This document shows positions 1 to 7,537 of a stretch of DNA of 59,875 nt, piece after piece. The notes under the pieces were generated by a model. That model was not told the DNA's origin. It saw only the letters and a list, made by a program, of their open reading frames with translations, and searched no databases. Origin of the DNA: Embleya sp040605455 (GTDB taxonomy: Bacteria; Actinomycetota; Actinomycetes; Streptomycetales; Streptomycetaceae); the NCBI RefSeq assembly GCF_040605455.1, contig NZ_JBEXCV010000039.1:1-59875 (forward strand). The letters are read 5' to 3'. Numbering within the stretch: the stretch's first letter is position 1; every line of letters begins with the position of its first letter. The translations under genes and the position numbers were made by a program.

Positions 1-646
1 CCGCCAACCGCTCCACCGTGGCCCGCTCGAACAGGTCCGTACGAAACTCCACCGCGCCCCGCAGACCACCACCCGACAACTCCACAACCGTCAGCCGTAG
101 GTCCGTTCCGTCGCCGTCCGCCGGCCGGTTGTGGAGCGCGGTCGGCGCGGCCTCGTGGCCCGCTGCCGGCATGGCGAACATCGGCGTGCGGGACAACTCG
201 CAGGCGGCGTCGAACTCCTCGACGAGGCGCGCGAACGGCAGGCCGCCGTGCTCGTCGGCAGCCGCCGCGGTGCGCACGACCCGGTCGAGCAACTCGGTGA
301 AGGTCGGATCGTCGGACAGGTCGGTGCGGATGATCAAGGTGTCCGAACTCCCGCCTGTCGCAGGGAAGTCGGCTTCGGCGGCGGGAGTGCCGACAGCGAT
401 GTCGTCCTGGCCGCTGTATCGGGACAGCAGCACCTGGAGGACCGACAGCAGCGCCGTGGACAGGCGCGCGTCGCGGCCGGCCGCGAGCTTCGCCAGTCGG
501 CCGTGCACGTCGGCGGGGATCGCGAAGGTGATCGCGTCGCGGTCGGCCGCACCCTCTGTCGTGGGCCGGCGCCGGTCGGTCGGCAGCTCCAGCGGTTCCA
601 GACCGGCCAGCGTCTGCTGCCAGTAATACAACTGGTGATCGGTCAC
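1..646 (-). CDS. NRPS condensation-domain protein starting mid-domain; 3' end outside window
   Basis: Reading leftward from a GTG at 646, the 215 visible residues match the second half of a nonribosomal peptide synthetase condensation domain: YWQQTLAGLEPLELPTDR near the start, then the conserved LLSRYSGQDDIAVGTP segment, a DPTFTELL block and the C-terminal LRGAVEFRTDLFERATVERLA stretch split around residue 200. The first half, with the catalytic HHxxxDG motif, is missing: an in-frame TGA lies only 4 nt upstream of the GTG, and a GGGAG ribosome-binding site precedes the GTG. The gene therefore seems to start here by design, not through a window artefact. It is divergent from the amino-acid biosynthesis operon at 913 and probably belongs to the same cluster. 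The continuation (adenylation, carrier or nothing) is off the window. Confidence 0.75.
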   Translation of the reverse strand, partial: MTDHQLYYWQQTLAGLEPLELPTDRRRPTTEGAADRDAITFAIPADVHGRLAKLAAGRDARLSTALLSVLQVLLSRYSGQDDIAVGTPAAEADFPATGGSSDTLIIRTDLSDDPTFTELLDRVVRTAAAADEHGGLPFARLVEEFDAACELSRTPMFAMPAAGHEAAPTALHNRPADGDGTDLRLTVVELSGGGLRGAVEFRTDLFERATVERLA

Positions 647-912
647 CGTTCACTCCCAATATCGTCGGCGCATTCGGAGATATCCGCGATATGGAAGCTA
701 GGGCGACCCCGTCGGCGACCGCAGTGGTCGGAAGTGCCGCACCGGCAGGTGGTCAGAAGTACCCAGTTTTCCCGGTGCGTCCTGCCGGAGACGATAAGCC
801 CGTCACCTGTGGACAACCAGGTCACCCGGCACGGTGGAAGACCATTCACGATTTCCGGCCCCGATCGTCTCCGATCGCGGCCTCGCTCACGACGTGGAAA
901 GGCAGGTCGGTT
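647..912. promoter_or_regulatory. Divergent intergenic region between NRPS fragment and mutase operon
   Basis: About 265 bases without a convincing gene; it must hold the promoters for both directions. An inverted repeat ATATC-N3-GATAT sits at 680-692 and could be an operator. No regulator gene is present in this part of the window, and I do not see a clear -35/-10 pair. Confidence 0.4.
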
Positions 913-1407
913 GTGGCACTGCGTCGGCAGTCCCCGAGCAGCGAATTATCCCGAGCCCGCAATATCGTGCTCAGTACGATCCCGTCCGATTCGCACACCT
1001 GGAATCTGCTGTTTCTCCAGTTGTTCCTGGAGGAGCACGGTTGTGTGGTCACCAATCTCGGCGCCTGCGTGCCGCTGGAGACCCTGGTGGCGGAATCGGT
1101 GCAGAGTCGGCCCGATTTGATCGTGATCAGCACCGTCAACGGACACGGCCTGCACGAGGGGCTCGAACTGGCCCGGGCGGTGCGGGCCACGGCGGAACTG
1201 CGCGGGGTTCCGCTGGTCATCGGCGGCAAGATCGACACGTCCGGATCGCATACCGCGGCGGATTTTCGCCCGCTGCTCGACGCGGGCTTCGACGCGGTGC
1301 TCGTCGGCGAGACGGCCGTACCGGATCTGCTGTCCTGGCTGGATCGTATTCCGGTCGAGGAATCGGTCGGATCGCTCGAGACGGCATACGCCGATGCGAC
1401 CTTCTGA
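913..1407 (+). CDS. Glutamate mutase small (sigma/S) subunit, cobalamin-binding
   Basis: This 164-residue protein matches the B12-binding subunit of glutamate mutase (methylaspartate mutase), which with the large subunit converts L-glutamate to threo-3-methylaspartate. It has the Rossmann-like order of the family: the SDSHTW loop (residues 25-30), STVNGHG (73-79) and VIGGK (102-106). The cobalt-ligating His of the DxHxxG motif is present (D26, H28) but the motif Gly is Asn31, so the motif reads DSHTWN. GTG 913 is chosen because it is preceded by a GGAAAGG site and gives the family's usual length; an in-frame ATG at 691 would add an unrelated tail. The stop overlaps the next start by 14 nt, so the two subunits are translationally coupled. 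Confidence 0.88.
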   Translation: MALRRQSPSSELSRARNIVLSTIPSDSHTWNLLFLQLFLEEHGCVVTNLGACVPLETLVAESVQSRPDLIVISTVNGHGLHEGLELARAVRATAELRGVPLVIGGKIDTSGSHTAADFRPLLDAGFDAVLVGETAVPDLLSWLDRIPVEESVGSLETAYADATF

Positions 1408-2680
1408 ATCCGACCGAGGCGGCGCATTTCACGACTTCCTGGCCGCTGCCCGTCGTTCGCGCACTCTGGTCGTACAACCCCGGATGGGATTCGGCGACCC
1501 TGTCCGGATGCGGGAGGGCCTGATCGCCACCAAGGGGGCGGCGGCCACCACGGTCGGCACCCTGACCCTGGACAGTTTCACCCGGGTCGGCGATTTCGGC
1601 TCGGTCGAGCGGGCCCTGAGCGAGGGTCGGTGCCTCAACGGCTACCCGATCGTCAACCTCGGCGCGCACACCACGAGGGCAATGCTCGACGGCGTCTGCG
1701 GGCGGGATTTCCCGCTCCAGGTCCGGCACGGCTCACCGCTGCCGGGGCGCATCTTCGACGCGCTGATCGACGCCGGCATCGACGCCACCGAGGGCGGCCC
1801 GATCTCGTACTGCCTGCCGTACAGCCGCACACCCGTGCAGAAGTCCGTGCAGGCGTGGCGGGAGGCCTGCGTCAAGCTCGCCGCGTTGCGCGAGCTTGGT
1901 GTCGAGCCGCACCTGGAGAGCTTCGGCGGGTGCATGCTGGGCCAGTTGTGTCCACCGTCGCTGCTGATCGCGATCGCCGTGCTGGAAGGCATGTTCTTCC
2001 GGCAACACGGCCTGCACAGCATCTCGTTGAGCTACGCCCAGCAGACCAGTGCGGAACAGGACCGCGAGGCCGTGCTGGCCCTGCACGAGATCGCCGGCGA
2101 GCTGCTGTCGGACACCGCCTGGCACGTGGTGATCTACGCGTACATGGGCCTGTATCCGAGCACCGTGCCCGGCGCGCTGGGGCTGGTCGAGGACGCGGCG
2201 CGGTTGGCGGTCCGGACCGGGTCCACCCGGCTGATCGTCAAGACCGCGGCGGAGGCGGAGCGGATCCCCTCGATCGCGGAGAACGTGACCGCACTCGAAG
2301 TGGCCGCCGAGGCGGCCCGCGGCACCGACGGGAATCCGCCGGCACCGCCGTGTACGGGCATCAAGGCCGAGGCCCGCGCGCTGATCGACGCGGTCCTGGA
2401 CCTGAACGCGGACCTCGGCAAGGCGCTGGTAAGGGCGTTCGCCCAAGGCTACCTGGACGTGCCGTACTGCCTGCATCCGGACAACGCCGGCCGCACCCGG
2501 AGCGTGATCTCCGATCGCGGTCACCTGGAGTGGTCCCGAACCGGCTCGCTGCCGATCGGCCACCTCACGCCCACCCATCGGGCCGCGCAGCCGACCTCGG
2601 CCGGTCTGTTGCACGCACTGAGCTACGTGAAATCCCGCTACGACGACGCCGAGCTCGTCGTGCCGGGCCGACCCGGTTGA
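1394..2680 (+). CDS. Glutamate mutase large (epsilon/E) subunit
   Basis: This 428-residue TIM-barrel protein is the substrate-binding subunit of adenosylcobalamin-dependent glutamate mutase. Family landmarks are visible in order: TLDSFTRVGDF, LNGYPIVN, the QVRHG segment and EGGPISYCLPYS, then ESFGG and a C-terminal DLGKALVRAFAQGYLDVPYCLHP block. The Arg in TRV, the Arg in QVRHG and the Glu of EGG correspond to residues that bind the glutamate carboxylates in clostridial GlmE. It is slightly shorter than the clostridial enzyme (about 480 residues). With its partner it should supply 3-methylaspartate, a building block known from friulimicin-type lipopeptides and vicenistatin-type starter units. 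ATG 1394 lies inside the end of the small-subunit gene. Confidence 0.92.
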   Translation: MRPSESDRGGAFHDFLAAARRSRTLVVQPRMGFGDPVRMREGLIATKGAAATTVGTLTLDSFTRVGDFGSVERALSEGRCLNGYPIVNLGAHTTRAMLDGVCGRDFPLQVRHGSPLPGRIFDALIDAGIDATEGGPISYCLPYSRTPVQKSVQAWREACVKLAALRELGVEPHLESFGGCMLGQLCPPSLLIAIAVLEGMFFRQHGLHSISLSYAQQTSAEQDREAVLALHEIAGELLSDTAWHVVIYAYMGLYPSTVPGALGLVEDAARLAVRTGSTRLIVKTAAEAERIPSIAENVTALEVAAEAARGTDGNPPAPPCTGIKAEARALIDAVLDLNADLGKALVRAFAQGYLDVPYCLHPDNAGRTRSVISDRGHLEWSRTGSLPIGHLTPTHRAAQPTSAGLLHALSYVKSRYDDAELVVPGRPG

Positions 2681-2756
2681 TTCGAGGGAGGTCGATTTCC
2701 GTCCGTAGAACGGCAGTTCACCAATCCCACGCGCGTTTCCCGAGTAAGGACCGGAC

Positions 2757-3773
2757 ATGGCCATGCGTATCGATCAAGCCCTCGTCGTAACCGCCGCCGA
2801 CACCCTCCCCTCACCCAGGGTGCACCTGGGCAACCCGCGTACCGGCGCGACGCTGCGAATCCAGCAGACGCTCATCGCCGGTGCTCGCGAATTCCTGCGC
2901 GCCGGCGGGGCGGTGGAGATGTCGCACCCCATCATCGGACCGGTGACCGACCCCGGTTCGCGCGGCGCGAAGCAGGCGGACATCGACTACTACGGGCACC
3001 AATACAAGCTGATGACCAGCGCCATCCTGTACAAGCAGGCGTCGTTGCTGGCCTTCGACCGGATCTTCCTGGTCGCGCCCAACGTGCGGCTGGAGCCGAT
3101 CGAGACGAGCTCCACGCACCGACACCTCACCGAGTTCCGGCAGATCGACGTCGAGGTCGCGGGGGCCAATCGGGATGATGCGATGGCTCTGGCCGAAGGG
3201 GTGGTCCGGCACGCGGTGACCAAGGTGCTCGTCGAGTGCGCCGCGGACCTCGCGATCCTGGACCGCGACCCGGCGGTGCTGGAGGCGTTCATTCGGGAGC
3301 CGTTCGCCCGGGTTCCGCACGGCGAGGTGGTACGGCGGTTGCGCAGTGGCGGATACCCGCAGGCGCCGGGCACCGAGATCGAGTGGGAGGCCGAGGAGCT
3401 GATCTCCCGGGACGCGTCCGCGCCGTTCTTCATCGCGGGCTACCCCAAGGGATCCCGGGGCTTCTACGACAAGGAGAGCACGGCGGAGCCGGGCACGCTG
3501 CTCAACTTCGACCTGATCGCGCCCGAATCCTGCGGCGAGTTGTGCAGCGGCAGCGAGCGGGAGTTCGAGTACGCCAAGATCATCACCCGGATGCGCGAGA
3601 CGGGCGAGAACCCGTCGAAGTACGCGTGGTACCTCGACGTGGTGCGCAACGGCATCCCCGCCAGCGCCGGGTTCGGTATCGGCGTCGAACGGCTCACCCG
3701 CTGGGTCGCCGGACTGGACTCGGTGTGGCAGGCGACCGCGTTCCCGAAGCTCGCCGGGGTCGTGTCGCCATGA
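2757..3773 (+). CDS. Class IIb aminoacyl-tRNA-synthetase-like catalytic core (Asp/Asn type), stand-alone
   Basis: The 338-residue product is the catalytic domain of an aspartyl/asparaginyl-tRNA synthetase with no N-terminal OB-fold anticodon-binding domain. Motif 2 is intact (VRLE with Arg111, followed by RHLTEF at 122-127), as is motif 3 (GFGIGVERL, Arg312), so ATP-dependent carboxylate activation should be possible. Proteins of this shape include archaeal AsnRS-derived asparagine synthetase and other synthetase paralogues that work on free amino acids. In this operon it may activate aspartate or 3-methylaspartate for amidation or ligation, for example to diaminopropionate; this is inference. 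AAGGA lies 6 nt before ATG 2757. The stop overlaps the next start (ATGA). Confidence 0.85.
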   Translation: MAMRIDQALVVTAADTLPSPRVHLGNPRTGATLRIQQTLIAGAREFLRAGGAVEMSHPIIGPVTDPGSRGAKQADIDYYGHQYKLMTSAILYKQASLLAFDRIFLVAPNVRLEPIETSSTHRHLTEFRQIDVEVAGANRDDAMALAEGVVRHAVTKVLVECAADLAILDRDPAVLEAFIREPFARVPHGEVVRRLRSGGYPQAPGTEIEWEAEELISRDASAPFFIAGYPKGSRGFYDKESTAEPGTLLNFDLIAPESCGELCSGSEREFEYAKIITRMRETGENPSKYAWYLDVVRNGIPASAGFGIGVERLTRWVAGLDSVWQATAFPKLAGVVSP

Positions 3774-5026
3774 CCTGTCTCGACGCCCCCGGATTCCCCG
3801 AGGCCGCCGTGCGACACCGCGCCCGCGAGGGCGTGGCGGCCGTCTTCCCGCCATCGGCCGCCTACGGCACCACCGTATTCGGCGCCGAGCCGACCGGCCG
3901 GGGCGGGTTGCCCGGCGACGACATCGACGCGTTGCGGCTGGCCCCGCCGGTGTTCATGCCGGGCCGGCTCGCCACGCTGATCGAGTTGGGCCGCGAGCCG
4001 CTGTATTCCGACGTTCGCCTGGACGCGGACTTCGGCGGCCTGCGCTCACCGCTGCCGGTCTACGTCTCGGCGCTCGGCTCCACCCGGGTGGCCAGTACCA
4101 GCCTGGCGATCAGTCGCCAGGCGGGTCGGATCGGCATGCCGATGATCATCGGCGAGAACGTCGCACCGATGAACGGCTTCCGCTCCACCGGCGACGAGCA
4201 CCGCAAGGGCCTGCTGGAGCGGATCCACGCCTACCTGGAGGAACTGCCGGACGGGGTCGGTGGGATCTGCGTGCAGCAGAGCACCGAGGACGCCAACTCC
4301 GAGGTGTGGAACCACGTGTACAGCGATCCGGCGGTCGGCGAACTGCTCGCCACCGGCCGCCTGGTGTTCGAGCTCAAGGTCGGTCAGGGAGCCAAACCCG
4401 GACTCGGCGGACTGACCATGATCAGCGAGGACGCGGTCGCCGGGCTGGACGAGCAGTACGCGATCGAGCGGCTGAACTCCGGGGGTGCGGTGCTGCGTTG
4501 CTCGTGCCCGGGGACGTTCACCGAGGAGATCTTCCGACAGCAGATCCATCTGATGCGGAACAACTATCCGCGCGCTCGCTGCTGGGTCAAGCTCTTCCCG
4601 GGCCGCGACGTCGGCGCGGCCGCCTCGGTCGCCTGGCGAGCCGGCGCGGACGCGGTCACCGTGGACGGCGCGGAGGGCGGGACCGGCTGGGCGCCGACGT
4701 CCTTCCTCGACCACGTCGGCCTGCCGCTCGCCGAATGCCTGCGCCGGGTGCGCCCGGACGAAGGCACGTTGCTGACCAGCGGCCGGGTGTGGGACGGGCC
4801 GCGCGCGGTGAAGCTGCTGGCGCTCGGCGCCTCGGCGGTGGGATTGGGGCGGGCCGCGCTGATCGCGGTCGACGAGGACCCCGAGCGCGGACTCGAACGG
4901 CTCGCCCATGCCCTGGCGTTCGAGATGCGCCTGCTGATCAGCGCACTGGGCAAGTACGGCACGGACGAACTCGGCGGCGAGGACCTGTGGGCGCCGGCCG
5001 ATCGAGCGCCGCTCGGGGGCGGGTGA
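3770..5026 (+). CDS. FMN-binding glutamate-synthase-domain protein lacking Fe-S cluster
   Basis: The 418-residue protein is related to the FMN/synthase domain of glutamate synthase (GltB). Visible hallmarks are KVGQGAKPGLGG (the GQGAKPG loop), EGGTGWAP and the C-terminal phosphate-binding SGRVWDGPRAVKLLALGA...GLGRAALIA. The family's CxxxxxC 3Fe-4S ligands that normally follow the barrel are absent, as are the glutaminase and GXGXG domains, so it cannot be a normal glutamate synthase. It could be a flavin-dependent amine or imine oxidoreductase acting on methylaspartate or diaminopropionate intermediates. Its ATG overlaps the TGA of the synthetase-like gene (ATGA), so the two are almost certainly co-translated and functionally linked. 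Confidence 0.8.
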   Translation: MTCLDAPGFPEAAVRHRAREGVAAVFPPSAAYGTTVFGAEPTGRGGLPGDDIDALRLAPPVFMPGRLATLIELGREPLYSDVRLDADFGGLRSPLPVYVSALGSTRVASTSLAISRQAGRIGMPMIIGENVAPMNGFRSTGDEHRKGLLERIHAYLEELPDGVGGICVQQSTEDANSEVWNHVYSDPAVGELLATGRLVFELKVGQGAKPGLGGLTMISEDAVAGLDEQYAIERLNSGGAVLRCSCPGTFTEEIFRQQIHLMRNNYPRARCWVKLFPGRDVGAAASVAWRAGADAVTVDGAEGGTGWAPTSFLDHVGLPLAECLRRVRPDEGTLLTSGRVWDGPRAVKLLALGASAVGLGRAALIAVDEDPERGLERLAHALAFEMRLLISALGKYGTDELGGEDLWAPADRAPLGGG

Positions 5027-5093
5027 TGGCGATGCCATGCCCGGCCGCGCGGCCATTGGGTATCACTCATCGATCGTGGGCGGAGGCCTCATC

Positions 5094-6041
5094 GTGATCT
5101 ATGACAACGCCTATGACGTCGTGACCGACGACATCTTCATCCGGCTCCCGGAACTGGCCCGCAACGCGGACGTGTTCCTCAAGATCGAGGGCCTGAATCC
5201 GGCCGGCTCGGTCAAGCTGAAGACGGCGCTGAGCCTGATCGAGGACGCCGAATGGCACGGCGGGCTCAAGCGCGGGGCCAGGATCATCGAGTCCTCGTCC
5301 GGGAACCTGGGCATCGCGCTCAGCTCGATCTGCGCCACGAAGGGCTATCCCTTCACGTGTGTCGTGGACCCGAACACCTCGACCACCAGCACCGATCACA
5401 TGCGGGCCCTGGGCTGCGAGGTCGTGGTGGTGGACAACCTGGACGCCAACGGCGGCTACCTGCAATCGCGGATCGCCTACATCCGCGAGCGCATCGCCGC
5501 CGATCCGGGCATGGTGTGGCTCAACCAGTACGCCAACCCGGCCAACCCGCGGGCGCACTACGTGCAGACCGGGCGCAGCCTGCTCAAGGAACTCCAGCAG
5601 ATCGACTACCTGTTCGTCGGGACCGGGTCCACCGGGACGTTCGTCGGGTGCGCCGAATACCTGCGCGAGTACTCGCCGGAGACCCGGATCGTCGCGGTGG
5701 ACGCGCTGGGCTCGGTGATCTTCGGCACGCAGCCCGGGTCCCGGTGCATCCCGGGCCTGGGCGCGAGTCGCCGACCGGAGTTGTGCCGGCCGGAACTGGC
5801 CGACGAGGTGGTGTTCGTCGCCGAGCGGGACGCGATCCGCGAGTGCCGCCGGCTGGCCCGCACCCAGGGCCTGCTGGTCGGCGGTTCCACCGGATCGATA
5901 CTCGCCGCCATCCGACAGTACGCCGGACCCTTTCCGCCGGGGAGTCGGGTCGCGGCGATCTCCCCGGACCTGGGCGAGCGCTACCTCCGGACGATCTACA
6001 ACGACCTCTGGGTGAGCGAGCGGTTCCGTGATCCGGTGTAG
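5094..6041 (+). CDS. sbnA: SbnA-like N-(2-amino-2-carboxyethyl)-L-glutamate synthase
   Basis: This PLP enzyme of the cysteine-synthase fold should join O-phospho-L-serine and glutamate to give N-(2-amino-2-carboxyethyl)glutamate, the first step to L-2,3-diaminopropionate. The 315 residues align throughout with staphylococcal SbnA: NPAGSVK with Lys41 as the Schiff-base residue, ESSSGNLGIA (66-75), the FTCVVDPN segment, DANGGYLQSRIA, VAVDALGSVIFG and GGSTGSI. GTG 5094 is chosen over ATG 5037 because GGAGG lies 7 nt upstream and the start then matches the SbnA N-terminus. It sits 67 nt after the FMN gene and upstream of sbnB, the usual pairing. Confidence 0.9.
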   Translation: MIYDNAYDVVTDDIFIRLPELARNADVFLKIEGLNPAGSVKLKTALSLIEDAEWHGGLKRGARIIESSSGNLGIALSSICATKGYPFTCVVDPNTSTTSTDHMRALGCEVVVVDNLDANGGYLQSRIAYIRERIAADPGMVWLNQYANPANPRAHYVQTGRSLLKELQQIDYLFVGTGSTGTFVGCAEYLREYSPETRIVAVDALGSVIFGTQPGSRCIPGLGASRRPELCRPELADEVVFVAERDAIRECRRLARTQGLLVGGSTGSILAAIRQYAGPFPPGSRVAAISPDLGERYLRTIYNDLWVSERFRDPV

Positions 6042-6200
6042 CGCGGGAGTTCGCCCGCCGCCCGCTTCCACCGGAACCGAGGCCCGTGCCGTATGCGAAG
6101 CCCGTGTCGGAGTCGAGGCCCGAACCGCAGTCCGTGCCGTCGCCGGTGTCCGCACCGGCGGCCGCACCGGCGTCCGTACCAGCGACAAAGGTGGTCCCGC
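6042..6200 (+). repeat. Degenerate GC-rich short repeats between sbnA and sbnB
   Basis: The 159-nt spacer contains imperfect short repeats built from GGCCCGNNCCG and GTCCGNACCGG-type words (about 6078-6178). No ORF here looks real in any frame. The sbnB ribosome-binding site lies at the end. The function is unknown; the spacing is unusual for an otherwise tightly packed operon. Confidence 0.4.
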
Positions 6201-7205
6201 ATGTCTTTCCACGTGATCGATGCAACGGTCGCGCAGGAGGTGATCGCCGCGTCGCCGGCGACGATCCTGGAACTCGTCCGCGACACCTATCTCCAGCACA
6301 GCGCGGGCGCGACGGTCAACCCCAACAGCTACTTCCTGCGCTTCCCGGAACAGCCGACCTGCCGAATCATCGCGCTGCCCGCCCACCTGGGCGGTGAGCA
6401 GCCGGTGTCCGGGCTGAAGTGGATCGCCAGCTACCCGCCCAACGTCGCCCGGAACCTGCCCCGCGCGTCCGCCGTGCTCATCCTCAACGACGCCGAGACC
6501 GGATATCCCTTCGCGTGTCTGGAGGCCTCCGGGATCAGCGCCGCCCGGACCGCGGCCTCCGCGGCGCTGGCGGTGGAGACGCTCGCGCCGAGCGACCGCC
6601 CGCGCACCGTACTGTTCGTCGGCGCCGGGGTGATCGGCCGGACCGTGTCGGACTTCCTCGCGGCCCGCGACCTGGCCGTGGCCGAGTGCCTGGTCCACGA
6701 CCACGTGGACGCCTACGCGCAGACCTTCGCCGGGTATCTGCGGGCCACTCACGACTGGTCGGCGCAGGCGGTGACCGACATCGATTCCGCGCTGGCCACC
6801 GCGGACCTGGTGGTGCTCGCCACCACCGCGCCCGCCCCCTGGCTCGGCGATGCGCAGACGCTGCGCCCGGATCAGCTCATCCTCAACCTGTCGCTGCGCG
6901 ACGTGCATCCCACCGTGATGATCAAGTGCCACAACGTGCTCGACGACTTGGACCACTGTCTGACCGCGCAGACGTCCCCGCATCTGACCGAAATCGAGTA
7001 CGGCACTCGCGACTTCATCGACGGCACGCTGGCCGACGTGCTGCTCGGCCGAGTACGCGTGTATCCGGACCGGCCGATCGTCTTCTCGCCGTTCGGCCTG
7101 GGTGTGCTCGACCTCGCGGTGGGCCGGCACATCTACCGGGTGGCCCGGGAGCAGGGGCGGGCCACCGAGATCCCGGCCTTCCTGCCCGAACCGACCCGCT
7201 GGTGA
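6201..7205 (+). CDS. sbnB: SbnB-like N-(2-amino-2-carboxyethyl)-L-glutamate dehydrogenase
   Basis: This 334-residue member of the ornithine cyclodeaminase/mu-crystallin family should oxidatively cleave the SbnA product to L-2,3-diaminopropionate and 2-oxoglutarate using NAD. The Rossmann motif GAGVIG is at 141-146, preceded by the GISAARTAA segment and the GLKWIASYPPN block diagnostic of SbnB-type enzymes; the C-terminal FSPFGLGVLDLAVG stretch is also typical. ATG 6201 has AAAGGTGG upstream at 6187-6194. The gene ends in the first unit of a 17-bp minisatellite. Together with sbnA it completes a dedicated diaminopropionate supply. Confidence 0.9.
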   Translation: MSFHVIDATVAQEVIAASPATILELVRDTYLQHSAGATVNPNSYFLRFPEQPTCRIIALPAHLGGEQPVSGLKWIASYPPNVARNLPRASAVLILNDAETGYPFACLEASGISAARTAASAALAVETLAPSDRPRTVLFVGAGVIGRTVSDFLAARDLAVAECLVHDHVDAYAQTFAGYLRATHDWSAQAVTDIDSALATADLVVLATTAPAPWLGDAQTLRPDQLILNLSLRDVHPTVMIKCHNVLDDLDHCLTAQTSPHLTEIEYGTRDFIDGTLADVLLGRVRVYPDRPIVFSPFGLGVLDLAVGRHIYRVAREQGRATEIPAFLPEPTRW

Positions 7206-7319
7206 ACCGGACCCGCCGGCGAACCGGAGCGATCGGTGAACCGGAGCGTTCCGTGAAGCGGACGCACCGGTGAAACGGAGTAACCGACGAACCTGACCCA
7301 CCGGTGAACGCGCCCGACG
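7201..7319 (+). repeat. 17-bp minisatellite, seven units, at the 3' end of sbnB
   Basis: Seven consecutive 17-bp units can be read at 7201, 7218, 7235, 7252, 7269, 7286 and 7303. The consensus is close to GGTGAACCGGAGCNNCC; the best units differ at two or three positions and the last is the most diverged. The first unit includes the sbnB stop codon. Seventeen is not a multiple of three, so this is not a protein repeat. Confidence 0.75.
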
Positions 7320-7537
7320 CCCCGTCGCAGCCCGAGCGGCGACCCGACCGGTACCACCCGACGCGGCGACCACCCGCCGGGTGGTGCCGGCGCGGGTCCG
7401 GGCATACGGTCGAACGAGTGGGCGAAACCACCGCCCGCCCGGGCGGCGCACCGCACCTCCCGCCGGACGGCGCCGCACCGACGCGGCCCTCGGCAGAGCG
7501 CAGCCCCGTAGGGCTCGCAGGACCCGCAGGATCCATC

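Noticed and set aside
2757..3773. A normal aspartyl- or asparaginyl-tRNA synthetase
   Set aside because: The anticodon-binding OB domain is absent and the gene is inside a biosynthetic operon.
3770..5026. A normal glutamate synthase large subunit
   Set aside because: No glutaminase, no 3Fe-4S cysteines and no GXGXG domain; only the FMN barrel is present.
5067..7478. An 803-residue minus-strand frame opposite sbnA and sbnB
   Set aside because: Shadow of two well supported genes; low-complexity translation.
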